Program-made: the position numbers and the translations under genes
In this document: positions 16,015 to 23,536 of the stretch, in pieces
How the letters are laid out: the number at the start of each line of letters is the position of its first letter
Numbering within the stretch: position 1 is the first letter of the stretch
DNA from: Bacillota bacterium
GTDB lineage: Bacteria; Bacillota; Negativicutes; Sporomusales; Sporomusaceae
Length of the DNA stretch: 29,781 nucleotides
Reading direction: 5' to 3'
NCBI GenBank assembly: GCA_023388195.1
Contig: JAEWGR010000069.1
Span: 1 to 29,781, forward strand
Notes under the pieces: model-generated
What the model was told of the DNA's origin: nothing
What the model saw: only the letters and a program-made list of their open reading frames with translations
The model's database searches: none

Positions 16015-16824
16015 ATGACAGTAGTGAAAGCACTTACAGTGGCTGGTTCAGATACAAGCGGCGGCGCCGGCATGCAGGCCGATCTAAAAACCTTTCAGGA
16101 GCTTGGTATTTACGGCATGACCGCGCTTACAGTAATTGTCGCCCAAAATCCACACAATAGCTGGGCCCATGATGTGTATCCCCTGCCGTTGGCCGCTTTA
16201 GAAGCCCAATTGGAAACAGTACTGGCCGGTATTGGCGTCGACGCCCTGAAGACAGGAATGCTGGCCTCCAGCGAGGTCATTGAGCTTGTTGCCAGAAAAA
16301 TTGACCAATACCAGGTTAAAAATACAGTAATTGATCCGGTCATGGTCTGCAAAGGGACAGATGAAGTACTCCATCCGGAATCAACAATCAGCATGAGAGA
16401 ACACCTGGCACCGCGGGCCACCGTGATTACGCCCAACATTTTTGAGGCCGAGCAATTAAGCGGGATTCGCGCCATTGCCACCGTTGCGGATATGAAAGCG
16501 GCAGCCGCCAAAATTCATACCCTGGGCCCCAAAAACGTGCTAATCAAAGGCGGCTCCAAACTCAATCTTGTCAATGCGGTTGACGTACTCTATGACGGTT
16601 CCGAATTTACTATCCTGGAGAGCCCAAAAGTGGATACGAAATTCACCCACGGCGCCGGCTGCACCTATGCGGCAGCCATTACCGCCGGCCTTGCCAAAGG
16701 CTTTACCGTGCCTGACGCTGTCCGGCAAGCCAAGGAGTTTATTACCACCGCCCTCAAACATTCCTTCCGTCTTAACCAGTATGTGGGCCCCACCTGGCAT
16801 GCGGCTCACCGGCTGCCAAACTAA
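16015..16824 (+). CDS. pdxK: Pyridoxal kinase of the ThiD-like two-cysteine type
   Basis: A 269-residue ribokinase-fold enzyme phosphorylating pyridoxal (and possibly hydroxymethylpyrimidine) for PLP salvage. It closely resembles the Bacillus subtilis PdxK sequence as I remember it. Seen: GSDTSGGAGMQADLKTFQE (11-29), YGMTALTVIVAQNPHNSW, IDPVMVCKG with Cys112, ITPNIFEAEQLSG, and THGAGCTYAAAI with Cys216. The pair Cys112/Cys216 matches the two cysteines of the CC-type pyridoxal kinases, where one cysteine replaces the catalytic Asp and binds the pyridoxal aldehyde (known for that subfamily). ATG at 16015 has AGGAGG 7 bases upstream. Divergent from the MocR regulator; monocistronic with its own terminator. 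Confidence 0.94.
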   Translation: MTVVKALTVAGSDTSGGAGMQADLKTFQELGIYGMTALTVIVAQNPHNSWAHDVYPLPLAALEAQLETVLAGIGVDALKTGMLASSEVIELVARKIDQYQVKNTVIDPVMVCKGTDEVLHPESTISMREHLAPRATVITPNIFEAEQLSGIRAIATVADMKAAAAKIHTLGPKNVLIKGGSKLNLVNAVDVLYDGSEFTILESPKVDTKFTHGAGCTYAAAITAGLAKGFTVPDAVRQAKEFITTALKHSFRLNQYVGPTWHAAHRLPN

Positions 16825-16831
16825 AGGCTTG

Positions 16832-16866
16832 AAAAAAGACTTGTTTTTATAACAAGTCTTTTTTAT
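16832..16866 (+). terminator. Terminator of pdxK
   Basis: AAGACTTGTT-TTTAT-AACAAGTCTT hairpin (16837-16860 core) preceded by A residues and followed by TTTTTATTTT, 8 bases after the stop codon. Confidence 0.9.
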
Positions 16867-16873
16867 TTTGCGC

Positions 16874-16918
16874 TGAAAAACAAAGCCAAATGAGATATAG
16901 CACCTCATTTGGCTTTGC
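16874..16918 (-). terminator. Terminator of the liv operon
   Basis: On the minus strand CAAAGCCAAATGAG pairs with CTCATTTGGCTTTG (16917-16881) and is followed by TTTTTCAG. It lies 47 bases after the livF stop and faces the pdxK terminator. Confidence 0.85.
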
Positions 16919-16964
16919 TGACTGCAGGCCTGCTTACAGGCCATCATCTATCGACTGAACTTAT

Positions 16965-17675
16965 TTATTCCCCAAGATAGGCTTTGACCACTTCGGCGTT
17001 ATTGCGCAGATGTTCGCTGGTATCCTGCATAATAATTTTCCCGGTCTTCAAAATATAGCCCCGGTCGGCTACTTTTAAGGCCTTATTGGCATTTTGCTCG
17101 ACCATAAGAATAGTAAGTCCGGCATCATTGAGCTTTTTTACAACACTCAGCGAGTGATTAACCAGAATTGGCATTAACCCCATTGAGATTTCGTCAATTA
17201 AAAGCAGCTTCGGGCTTAACATCAACGCCCTGGCAATCGCCAGCATTTGCTGTTCACCACCGCTCATGGTCTTAGCCAGCTGGCTTTTCCGTTCTTTAAG
17301 CCGGGGAAAAAGGGCATAGGCCTTTTCCATATTAGCCGCAATCAGTTTATCGTCCCGGACACTGTAAGCCCCCATCCGGAGGTTCTCTGCCACCGATAAA
17401 TCAGGGAATACCCTGCGCCCCTCCGGCACATACCCAATGCCAATACCGGCCCGCTCCCACGGCGGCAGTTGGGAAATATCCCGGCCGTCGAAATAAATGG
17501 TGCCGGTTTTGGCTTTCACCAACCCCATAATGGTCTTCATGATCGTGCTTTTCCCGGCCCCATTCGCCCCCAATATCGTGACAAATTCACCGGCCTGTAC
17601 ATCGATCGCGATATTTTCAAGGGCCTGGGAGTGACCATAAAAAGCATTGATGTTTTCTAATTTAAGCACAGTCAT
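16965..17675 (-). CDS. livF: Branched-chain amino acid type ABC transporter, ATP-binding protein LivF
   Basis: A 236-residue ABC ATPase. Walker A is GANGAGKS (37-44), the family-specific GYVPEGRRVFPDLSVAENL follows, the signature is MSGGEQQMLAIARALM, and Walker B is LLLIDEISMGLMPI. The EIS in place of the usual EPS after the catalytic Glu is slightly unusual. The ATG at 17675 lies inside the end of livG (14-base overlap), and AAAGGA precedes it closely; an in-frame TTG further upstream (17699) lacks a site. Last gene of the operon. With LivG it powers uptake of leucine, isoleucine, valine or a related amide or amino acid. Confidence 0.93.
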   Translation of the reverse strand: MTVLKLENINAFYGHSQALENIAIDVQAGEFVTILGANGAGKSTIMKTIMGLVKAKTGTIYFDGRDISQLPPWERAGIGIGYVPEGRRVFPDLSVAENLRMGAYSVRDDKLIAANMEKAYALFPRLKERKSQLAKTMSGGEQQMLAIARALMLSPKLLLIDEISMGLMPILVNHSLSVVKKLNDAGLTILMVEQNANKALKVADRGYILKTGKIIMQDTSEHLRNNAEVVKAYLGE

Positions 17676-18432
17676 CGTCCTTTCCCAGATAAGCTTCAAT
17701 TACATAGGGATTGTTTTGGATCTCCTGCGGCGCCCCTTCGGCAATTTTTTCCCCGTAACTGATGACGACAACCCTGTCACTTACTGTCATGGCAATGGAC
17801 ATATTATGTTCAACCAGCATAATCGTAGTTCCCTGCGCCTTAAGCTGGTTAATAATCTCAATGAATTCCTCTTCCGCGTTGTTGCTTAAGCCGGCACAGG
17901 GCTCATCCAGCAGGATCAGCAGCGGCTCCAGCGCTAAGGCTCTGGCAATCTCCAGCCGGCGCATATAACCAAGGCTTAAATCCCCGGCCCGCCGGTCCCG
18001 CTGCGCCAGTATGCCCACTGTATCCAGCAGCTTTTCCGCCTTCTCCACATTTCGTTTGGTCCGGCTGTTGCCGAAGATGCCTGTCAGCGAACTGTATTGG
18101 CTAAGCCCCATCGCCATAATGATATTATCCAGCACGGTCATATCCTGGCAGGGATGAGAGATTTGAAAGGTCCGGGCAACCCGCCGCCGGGCAATCTCGT
18201 GCGGCTTCAGCCCCTGAATCTCCTGACCTGATAACAATATCTGCCCGGCAGTAGGAGCATAAACCCCGCACACCGTATTAAAAAGCGTCGATTTACCGGC
18301 CCCGTTGGGCCCAATTAACGCTAAGGTTTCGCCTTTATATACATCAAAGCTTACATCATTGACCGCTTTAAGACCGCCGAAGAATTTTTTCAGGTTTAAG
18401 ACCTGCAGCATTTTCTCTTTATTGTTTTCCAT
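17662..18432 (-). CDS. livG: Branched-chain amino acid type ABC transporter, ATP-binding protein LivG
   Basis: A 256-residue ABC ATPase of the longer LivG class. Walker A GPNGAGKST, the Q-loop segment RTFQISHPCQDMTVLDNI, signature LSLGYMRRLEIARALA, Walker B ILLDEPCAGLSNNAEEE and the H-loop VEHNMSIAM are all present; the divergent signature (LSLGYMRR, not LSGGQ) is normal for LivG. Overlaps the end of livM by about 14 bases. A GTG at 18435 directly precedes the ATG at 18432; AGGGGG stands 7 bases from the GTG and 10 from the ATG, so either may be used. Overlaps with both neighbours indicate translational coupling. Confidence 0.93.
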   Translation of the reverse strand: MENNKEKMLQVLNLKKFFGGLKAVNDVSFDVYKGETLALIGPNGAGKSTLFNTVCGVYAPTAGQILLSGQEIQGLKPHEIARRRVARTFQISHPCQDMTVLDNIIMAMGLSQYSSLTGIFGNSRTKRNVEKAEKLLDTVGILAQRDRRAGDLSLGYMRRLEIARALALEPLLILLDEPCAGLSNNAEEEFIEIINQLKAQGTTIMLVEHNMSIAMTVSDRVVVISYGEKIAEGAPQEIQNNPYVIEAYLGKDDDCA

Positions 18433-19342
18433 CACCGCTCATCCCCCTCTGGCCGCGTAGTCCCATCATGGCTGCAGCTTTATTCAGGCCGGGTGAGAGT
18501 TTCCGCCAGACAAAGCTGTTCTCGCCCAGTAGGCCCTCCGGCTGGAATCTCATCATGAAAACCAGCAGCCCGCCGTACAGCAGCATCCGGTAATCTGAGA
18601 TAAACCGGAAAATTTCAGGCATAAGGCCCAGGATAATGGCCCCCGTAATGGCCCCCCTAATGGTCCCCATCCCGCCAATTACGATCATCGACAAAATGGA
18701 TATCGAGGTAATAAAGGCAAAATCACTGGAATAAATGAACCCCATATAATGAGCATATACGGCACCGGTGGAACCGGCGATTGCCGTACCGATAGTAAAA
18801 GCAATGATCTTAAACCGGCTGACATCGATCCCCAGTGAAGCAGCTGCCTCCTCGTTATTCCGGATGCCGCTCAGAGCCAGTCCCAGCCAGGAGTTTTGAA
18901 TTTTTACGCACAACAGGCAGACAAGAATAATCAGAAAAACAATTAAAGCGAAAAATTCCGGATTGCCAAGCTCAGTACCGAATAATACCGGCTTTTTAAC
19001 CTCCAGCCCATAGGATGAGCCAAGATATGGCGTGTAATGAAAGATGGCCACAGCCACAAAGTTAACCCCGATTGTTGTTACTGCCAGGAAATCATCCCGT
19101 ACCCGCAGACTAACCAGCCCCAGCAGCACGCCGATAATCCCGGCAGCAATACCGGCCACCGGCAGCGCCAGCCAAAAGCTGAAGCCCAGTTTTGCGGTCA
19201 TGACAGCAGCGGTATAGGCACCAATGCCAAAGAAAGCGGCATGTCCCATTGACGGCTGCCCGGCATAACCGGTAATCACATTCAGACTGAGGGCCAGCAG
19301 AATAAAAATGCCAATATTAATGCCTACAACTAATTCGTACAT
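18419..19342 (-). CDS. livM: Branched-chain amino acid type ABC transporter, permease LivM
   Basis: A 307-residue permease with about nine to ten membrane segments. Family markers are ALSLNVITGYAGQPSMGHAA near the N-terminus (LivM 'G-Q-S-GHA' box), GLVSLRVRDDFLAVTTIG, and the cytoplasmic loop SGIRNNEEAAASLGIDVSRF, the EAA-like contact site for LivG/LivF. RFQPEGLLGE closes the transmembrane part. ATG at 19342 follows AAAAGGGTG. It pairs with LivH in the membrane. Confidence 0.92.
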   Translation of the reverse strand: MYELVVGINIGIFILLALSLNVITGYAGQPSMGHAAFFGIGAYTAAVMTAKLGFSFWLALPVAGIAAGIIGVLLGLVSLRVRDDFLAVTTIGVNFVAVAIFHYTPYLGSSYGLEVKKPVLFGTELGNPEFFALIVFLIILVCLLCVKIQNSWLGLALSGIRNNEEAAASLGIDVSRFKIIAFTIGTAIAGSTGAVYAHYMGFIYSSDFAFITSISILSMIVIGGMGTIRGAITGAIILGLMPEIFRFISDYRMLLYGGLLVFMMRFQPEGLLGENSFVWRKLSPGLNKAAAMMGLRGQRGMSGDGKQ

Positions 19343-19364
19343 GCCAACACCCTTTTCTTACGTA

Positions 19365-20225
19365 TTAGGCTTTTTTGCTTATCAGCCCTTCCGGCTTTAT
19401 CAACAGAATAATAATTAACGCGACGAAAGCGATGGCATCACGCGGCAGGAAAAAGCCGATATAACCGGCAACTAGGGTTTCGATCAACCCAATTAATAAG
19501 GCGGCAACAACAGTACCTACCGGGCTGCCCAGGCCACCCAGCACAATTAAGGCCAGCATTTTATAAGCCGGAACATCGCCCATAGTGGGAAATACGGAGC
19601 TATATAGCATACCGACCATGATACCGGCGGCAGCGGCGAAAGAATACCCAAGGAAAAAGTTCAGGGCCACGACCCTGTTGATATTTACCCCCATAGCCTT
19701 GGCTATCTCCAGATCCTGGGCTGTTGCCCGCCAGGCCAGTCCAATTCGTGTCCGGGTGAGAATATACCATAACAGGGCCAAAAAGGCAGCGGCCAGCAAA
19801 ATAATCAATATCCAGGTCGGATTAATCGTCAGACTATCCGATTTCCAGGCTGAAAATGGCAACGCCACATTAAATTCCCTGATGCGGGGACCGGCTATCA
19901 GGCGCAGCAGGTCCTGTATAAAAATGAAAAGGCCGATACTGGCAATAAGCGGTACAATCGGCGGGCGATTCAGCATCGGAATATAGAGAAGCTTCTGCAC
20001 GGCTGTGCCAAAAAAGCCGGTAAGCAATATGGCCCCCAAAAAGGAAAGCACAATATTATCGGTTGCCATATACAGAAATAGCCCCGCATAGGCCCCGATC
20101 GCATACGCCCCAGCACTGGCCAGGTCCAGGATTCTCAGGATACCATACACCATCGCCGCCCCCATAGCGGTTAATGCATATACGCCGCCAATAACCAGGC
20201 CGTTCAATATTTGCTGCGTGATCAT
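19365..20225 (-). CDS. livH: Branched-chain amino acid type ABC transporter, permease LivH
   Basis: A 286-residue permease with about eight membrane segments. Typical LivH features are the start MITQQILNGLVIGGVYAL, GAAMVYGILRILDLASAGAY, the cytoplasmic loop RATAQDLEIAKAMGVNINRV (ATPase contact site) and the end LLIKPEGLISKKA. I place the start at the ATG at 20225, with AAGGAG 9 bases upstream; an in-frame extension to 20255 runs through that site. 97 bases separate it from the substrate-binding protein gene, and this gap contains a GC-rich hairpin. Confidence 0.92.
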   Translation of the reverse strand: MITQQILNGLVIGGVYALTAMGAAMVYGILRILDLASAGAYAIGAYAGLFLYMATDNIVLSFLGAILLTGFFGTAVQKLLYIPMLNRPPIVPLIASIGLFIFIQDLLRLIAGPRIREFNVALPFSAWKSDSLTINPTWILIILLAAAFLALLWYILTRTRIGLAWRATAQDLEIAKAMGVNINRVVALNFFLGYSFAAAAGIMVGMLYSSVFPTMGDVPAYKMLALIVLGGLGSPVGTVVAALLIGLIETLVAGYIGFFLPRDAIAFVALIIILLIKPEGLISKKA

Positions 20226-20265
20226 AACTTCATACTCCTTTTCTGCCTTTAGCAAGAAGCAGCTG

Positions 20266-20296
20266 AGGGGCGCAAGGGGATAGAGGCCCTGCCCCT
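20266..20296 (-). other. GC-rich hairpin between livK and livH
   Basis: On the minus strand AGGGGCAGGG pairs with CCCT and GCCCCT across a 3-base bulge (TGC) and an 8-base loop. No T-run follows, so it is more likely an mRNA-stabilising or attenuating structure that lets the binding-protein transcript exceed the permease genes, a common feature of ABC operons. Inferred, not folded by computation. Confidence 0.4.
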
Positions 20297-20321
20297 ACCC
20301 CTGCATTGTCCCTGTATTTAC

Positions 20322-21506
20322 TCACTCGCTGGGAGGTGTGATAATGTCATCATCGCTAATTTCACCAAAATAGTGGAATTCAGCGTCTTTAACAATCTGG
20401 ACCTGGACGGACTTTTTAACCTCACCGATCTGATTATAGCCTTTAATCAGCCCGGTTACAGCCTCATAATCCTTTACTTCTGTCAGGCCCTGACGAATTT
20501 TATCAGGCTCTGCCCCTTTGGCCTTCATTACACTTGCCAGCACCATAAAGGCATCATAGGTCGACGCAGCAACCATATCCGGTTTATGGCCGTATTTCTG
20601 ATTGTAGTCTTTAATAAAGTCCTGGACAATCTTGCGATCACTGTCGCGGTTCATGTTGGTGGTAATAATGACACCGTTAGCGGCGTCTTTAGCAACGCCA
20701 AGAAACTGTACCGTCGAGTCAGCCCCCTCGGTGCCCAGTATTTTGGCGGTTATTCCCAGCTCTTTGGCCTGACGGACAATCTGGGAGCATTCGGCGGCAT
20801 AGCCGGGTACATAAATTAAATCAGGGTTAAGCTGTTTGATCTTAGTCAGTACCGGCGTAAATTCTTTTTCACCGGTGGAGAAAGAATCAACAGAGATGAT
20901 TTGCGCCCCCAGTTGCTGCGCTTTTTCGGTAAACCCGGCAGCTAAGGTCTTGCCAAAATCAATATCTACCTGGAGAATGGATATACGTTTGGCTTTCAGC
21001 ATATCCACCGCTACTTTGGCGCCGGCTTTACCCTGCACGGGGCCTACAAAGGACTGACGGAACATATAGTTACCGGTTTTGGTAATGTCAGGATGAAGAG
21101 CATAGGCGGAAATCATAGGAATTTTAGCATCCTGGTAAATCTTGGCCGAAGCGCGGGTAGTACCGCTGTAGGAACCGCTGACAACGGCTACAACACCGTC
21201 TTTGGTTGTCAGCTTTTGGGCAATACTTACGGCCTGTTTGCTGTCTAAGGCATCATCATAATTAACAAGCTCTACCTTGCGGCCATTTATACCGCCGTCC
21301 TTGTTAATATTCTCCACCGCGAGCTTCGCTGAATTTAACACGCTTTCCCCATCAGCTGCCGCCGGCCCGGTTACCGGGGCAAAGAAACCGATTTTTATGG
21401 GTCCCTTGTTGTCGGACTGGGCACTTTGAGTGCCGCCGCACCCGGTTACCAGCAGAACCATTGTAATTAGGAGTGCCAGTAGTGTAAACATACGTTTCTG
21501 GGTCAT
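20322..21506 (-). CDS. livK: Branched-chain amino acid type ABC transporter, substrate-binding lipoprotein
   Basis: A 394-residue periplasmic-binding-protein-like lipoprotein (type I fold). Signal peptide residues 1-22 end in the lipobox LVTGC with the lipidated Cys at 23. The mature protein shows IKIGFFAPVTGPAAADGE, VSGSYSGTTRASAKIYQ and ISAYALHPDITKTGNYMFR, which line the ligand cleft in LivK/AmiC-like proteins. The ligand may be a branched-chain amino acid, an amide or an aromatic compound. AAAGGAGG stands 8 bases before the ATG at 21506. First gene of the livKHMGF operon. Confidence 0.92.
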   Translation of the reverse strand: MTQKRMFTLLALLITMVLLVTGCGGTQSAQSDNKGPIKIGFFAPVTGPAAADGESVLNSAKLAVENINKDGGINGRKVELVNYDDALDSKQAVSIAQKLTTKDGVVAVVSGSYSGTTRASAKIYQDAKIPMISAYALHPDITKTGNYMFRQSFVGPVQGKAGAKVAVDMLKAKRISILQVDIDFGKTLAAGFTEKAQQLGAQIISVDSFSTGEKEFTPVLTKIKQLNPDLIYVPGYAAECSQIVRQAKELGITAKILGTEGADSTVQFLGVAKDAANGVIITTNMNRDSDRKIVQDFIKDYNQKYGHKPDMVAASTYDAFMVLASVMKAKGAEPDKIRQGLTEVKDYEAVTGLIKGYNQIGEVKKSVQVQIVKDAEFHYFGEISDDDIITPPSE

Positions 21507-21558
21507 GCAAAATCCTCCTTTAAGATTAGATTAGTATGTATTATTTAGCATAATCCGT

Positions 21559-21597
21559 AAAATACCTCTGCATAATTTTGTCACAATTAGCACAATT
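21559..21597 (-). promoter_or_regulatory. Candidate promoter and direct-repeat operator of the liv operon
   Basis: On the minus strand TTGTGA (21586-21581), 16 bases, then TATTTT (21564-21559). Two direct repeats AATTGTG (21597-21591 and 21588-21582), 9 bases apart, overlap the -35 box. AraC-type regulators often bind such repeats, and the AraC-type gene lies next door; the link is inferred. Confidence 0.35.
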
Positions 21598-21675
21598 TTG
21601 ATGAAATATAACTAAGGTTTGGCTTGGGCTATTTTTTTCAGGCTACTGGCAAGAGCCGTACTTTCTGGTCATATT

Positions 21676-21713
21676 AAAAGAGCTTAGACGAAAATACCCG
21701 TCTAAGCTCTTTT
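21676..21713 (-). terminator. Terminator of the AraC-type regulator gene
   Basis: AAAAGAGCTTAGACG pairs perfectly with CGTCTAAGCTCTTTT over a short loop; on the minus strand it ends in TTTTAATATG. It lies 12 bases past the regulator's stop codon. Confidence 0.88.
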
Positions 21714-21725
21714 TGTTATTTGTGT

Positions 21726-22988
21726 TTATTCACCCAGCCTGTATCGCTGCGGGCTTTTACCTGTAGCCTGTTTGAATACCCGGCTGAAGTAGTTTGGGTC
21801 CTGATAGCCGACTGTGGCCGCAATCTCGGCTACCCCTTTATCGGTTGTCAACAGCAAAGCCTGCGCCCGGGTTACCCGCACAGCCTTCAGGTAGTCGGTA
21901 AAACTTGTCCCCACCTGTTCGCTGAAAGCCCGGCTAAAATAAGACAGGCTCAGATATTCCTGTTTGGCCAGTTCCTCCAGGGATATGTCACGGTGAAAGT
22001 TTTCTGCAATAAACTGTTTGGCATGAGTAACCGCTCTGACGATAGCCGCTTGCTGTTTTTCTTTAAATAGCGCGCACATTTCGCTGACAAGTGCCGGCAA
22101 CCAGGTTTTCATCTCGTTCAGGGTGGTTACCCTGTCAATTTCCTCGCCTGACCTGATCTTGATATCCAGCAAGACATCCGGATCCCCTCCCAGCTCCATA
22201 ACGCCGCGGGAAATGACTGTTAACAGCTCCAGCACCCGCACCTTGAGCACATCCGGATGCACGCGCAGGGTGCCGCCAATTGTATCAAGCATGTGGGCAG
22301 ACACAACGGCCGCATGCTGCCACTCTCCTTTGCGGACAATAGCGAGCAGCTTGGTCTCATAATCAATAAATATTTGCTGACTGGCTCTGTCACCCCAGGA
22401 AACCTCACTATAATGGATGACAGTGCCATCACCCTGATAAAACTTATATTTTAAGGCGGCGCAGGCTTCAAAATAGGATTGCCGGATATCTATAAATTCG
22501 TATCCCTGGCCAATGCCCAAGCTAATACTATAATTCATCTTTTTTGATAAATGGGCTTTAATATGGCGACCGTATCGTTTGGCCGCAATCCGGGTTTCCG
22601 CCTGGTTTCCCTTAATATCAACAGGCAGCAGCACGACAATATCGCGCTCGCCGACCGTAATGGCGAAGATATTGTCCTGGCCAACTACGGTAACAATCCC
22701 TTCCACATCCTGCTGCAGCATATGGAGGACCCGGTTGTAAATATCCTTTTGCTGCCGTTTAATAATTGCGTGATCGAAACAAGCTGTGCCGGCATTATCT
22801 GCCTGGATAACAATAACTACGGTAGGGAGCAGTTGGATATTAAATAATGCCAGAAATTCATCCATATCCGTTTCGACGTTGCCAAAAATCGCTTCAAAGG
22901 CAAACTTGCGTCTGACAGCCTCTTTGATCAGCTGCCGGTGTTTACTGGCTAACAATGTTTTGTTTAAGCCCCACAGATCAGTATCCAT
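21726..22988 (-). CDS. AraC-family regulator with GGDEF-like middle domain, no receiver
   Basis: A 420-residue transcription regulator. The C-terminal 100 residues are a double helix-turn-helix of AraC type (ISLEELAKQEYLSLSYFSRA, then GVAEIAATVGYQDPNYFSRV, ending KATGKSPQRYR-like). The middle (about 55-175) resembles the degenerate GGDEF/CdaR-like domain of YesN-type response regulators, but the phosphoacceptor receiver domain normally in front is missing. It therefore probably senses a ligand or partner directly. ATGs at 22991 and 22988 follow GGGTAGGT; I choose 22988, with low certainty. Its position directly upstream of and co-oriented with the livKHMGF operon suggests that operon as target. 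Confidence 0.85.
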   Translation of the reverse strand: MDTDLWGLNKTLLASKHRQLIKEAVRRKFAFEAIFGNVETDMDEFLALFNIQLLPTVVIVIQADNAGTACFDHAIIKRQQKDIYNRVLHMLQQDVEGIVTVVGQDNIFAITVGERDIVVLLPVDIKGNQAETRIAAKRYGRHIKAHLSKKMNYSISLGIGQGYEFIDIRQSYFEACAALKYKFYQGDGTVIHYSEVSWGDRASQQIFIDYETKLLAIVRKGEWQHAAVVSAHMLDTIGGTLRVHPDVLKVRVLELLTVISRGVMELGGDPDVLLDIKIRSGEEIDRVTTLNEMKTWLPALVSEMCALFKEKQQAAIVRAVTHAKQFIAENFHRDISLEELAKQEYLSLSYFSRAFSEQVGTSFTDYLKAVRVTRAQALLLTTDKGVAEIAATVGYQDPNYFSRVFKQATGKSPQRYRLGE

Positions 22989-23074
22989 CATTACCTACCC
23001 GACTTTACTTATATTTCTGCAAAGAGTGAGCTACTGTTTAATTGGCTATGCAAACAATATATTCCTCCCTCGCC

Positions 23075-23100
23075 GGCAGGGTCTGATACTTGACCCTGCC
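23075..23100. repeat. Perfect hairpin GGCAGGGTC/GACCCTGCC
   Basis: Arms 23075-23083 and 23092-23100 with an 8-base loop. Neither strand has a T-run after it, so it is not an obvious intrinsic terminator. It could be a protein-binding site or RNA structure. Confidence 0.45.
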
Positions 23101-23297
23101 CTGCTTGCTCTCACCTTCTATATAAAAAAAGCCTATGAATCCAATAACTATTGCCAATTTCACAAGGAACCGGCAAAGGCCTATAATTTTATTGAGAACG
23201 GTATCAAGGAACTGATAAATACACGCTGCTGGCATAATACTTCTCCGGGCACTCCTTCCCAACCCACTTGCATACCGGATATAAAGGAGGACTGTAG

Positions 23298-23372
23298 ATG
23301 GAAATGCTTATATTCTTCGCAGTTGCAATTCTCTTGCCGATAATAGCTGAAAACTTCCCTGACCAAAAATAA
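23298..23372 (+). CDS. Very small membrane protein (24 residues)
   Basis: Twenty-four codons beginning MEMLIFFAVAILLPI and ending FPDQK: one hydrophobic segment of about 14 residues followed by a short charged tail. The ribosome binding site AAAGGAGG with 7 bases to the ATG is among the best in the window, and a hairpin with a T-rich tail follows 8 bases after the stop. These three features together argue for a real gene, although it is far below usual gene-calling cut-offs. No family is recognised; small single-helix peptides often modulate a larger membrane complex, but nothing here identifies one. No clear promoter was found directly upstream. Confidence 0.55.
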   Translation: MEMLIFFAVAILLPIIAENFPDQK

Positions 23373-23380
23373 AGGCAAAC

Positions 23381-23412
23381 AGGAAGCTCCGTCAACGGGC
23401 TTCCTTTCTCTT
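23381..23412 (+). terminator. Terminator of the 24-codon gene
   Basis: AGGAAGC and GCTTCCT flank an 11-base loop, followed by TTCTCTTTG; 8 bases after the stop codon of the small gene. Confidence 0.65.
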
Positions 23413-23478
23413 TGTACTTACGTTACTGTTCACAATGATTATCCTAAAACCTCCTGGCCGGAATCCTGTGAGTAAGTA

Positions 23479-23507
23479 TTGAAAAAGTAAATGTGATGTG
23501 ATAATAA
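23479..23507 (+). promoter_or_regulatory. Promoter of the LysR-type gene
   Basis: TTGAAA (23479-23484), 17 bases, TAATAA (23502-23507), 29 bases before the LysR start codon. Confidence 0.6.
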
Positions 23508-23536
23508 TAATGTATATGGCCTGGAGGAACTAACAA

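Larger units (their letters stand above)
22992..23536. other. Long intergenic region with a tiny gene and a hairpin
   Basis: 545 bases between the AraC-type and LysR-type genes. It holds a perfect 9-bp hairpin (23075-23100), an open plus-strand frame without a plausible start (about 23026-23297), a 24-codon gene with an excellent ribosome binding site (23298-23372), its terminator, and the LysR promoter (23479-23507). Confidence 0.5.

Noticed and set aside
22786..23343. 185-codon plus-strand frame spanning the end of the AraC-type gene
   Set aside because: The first half is antisense to the regulator, there is no start signal, and the end overlaps a better supported tiny gene; only the part after 23026 is kept as a weak observation.
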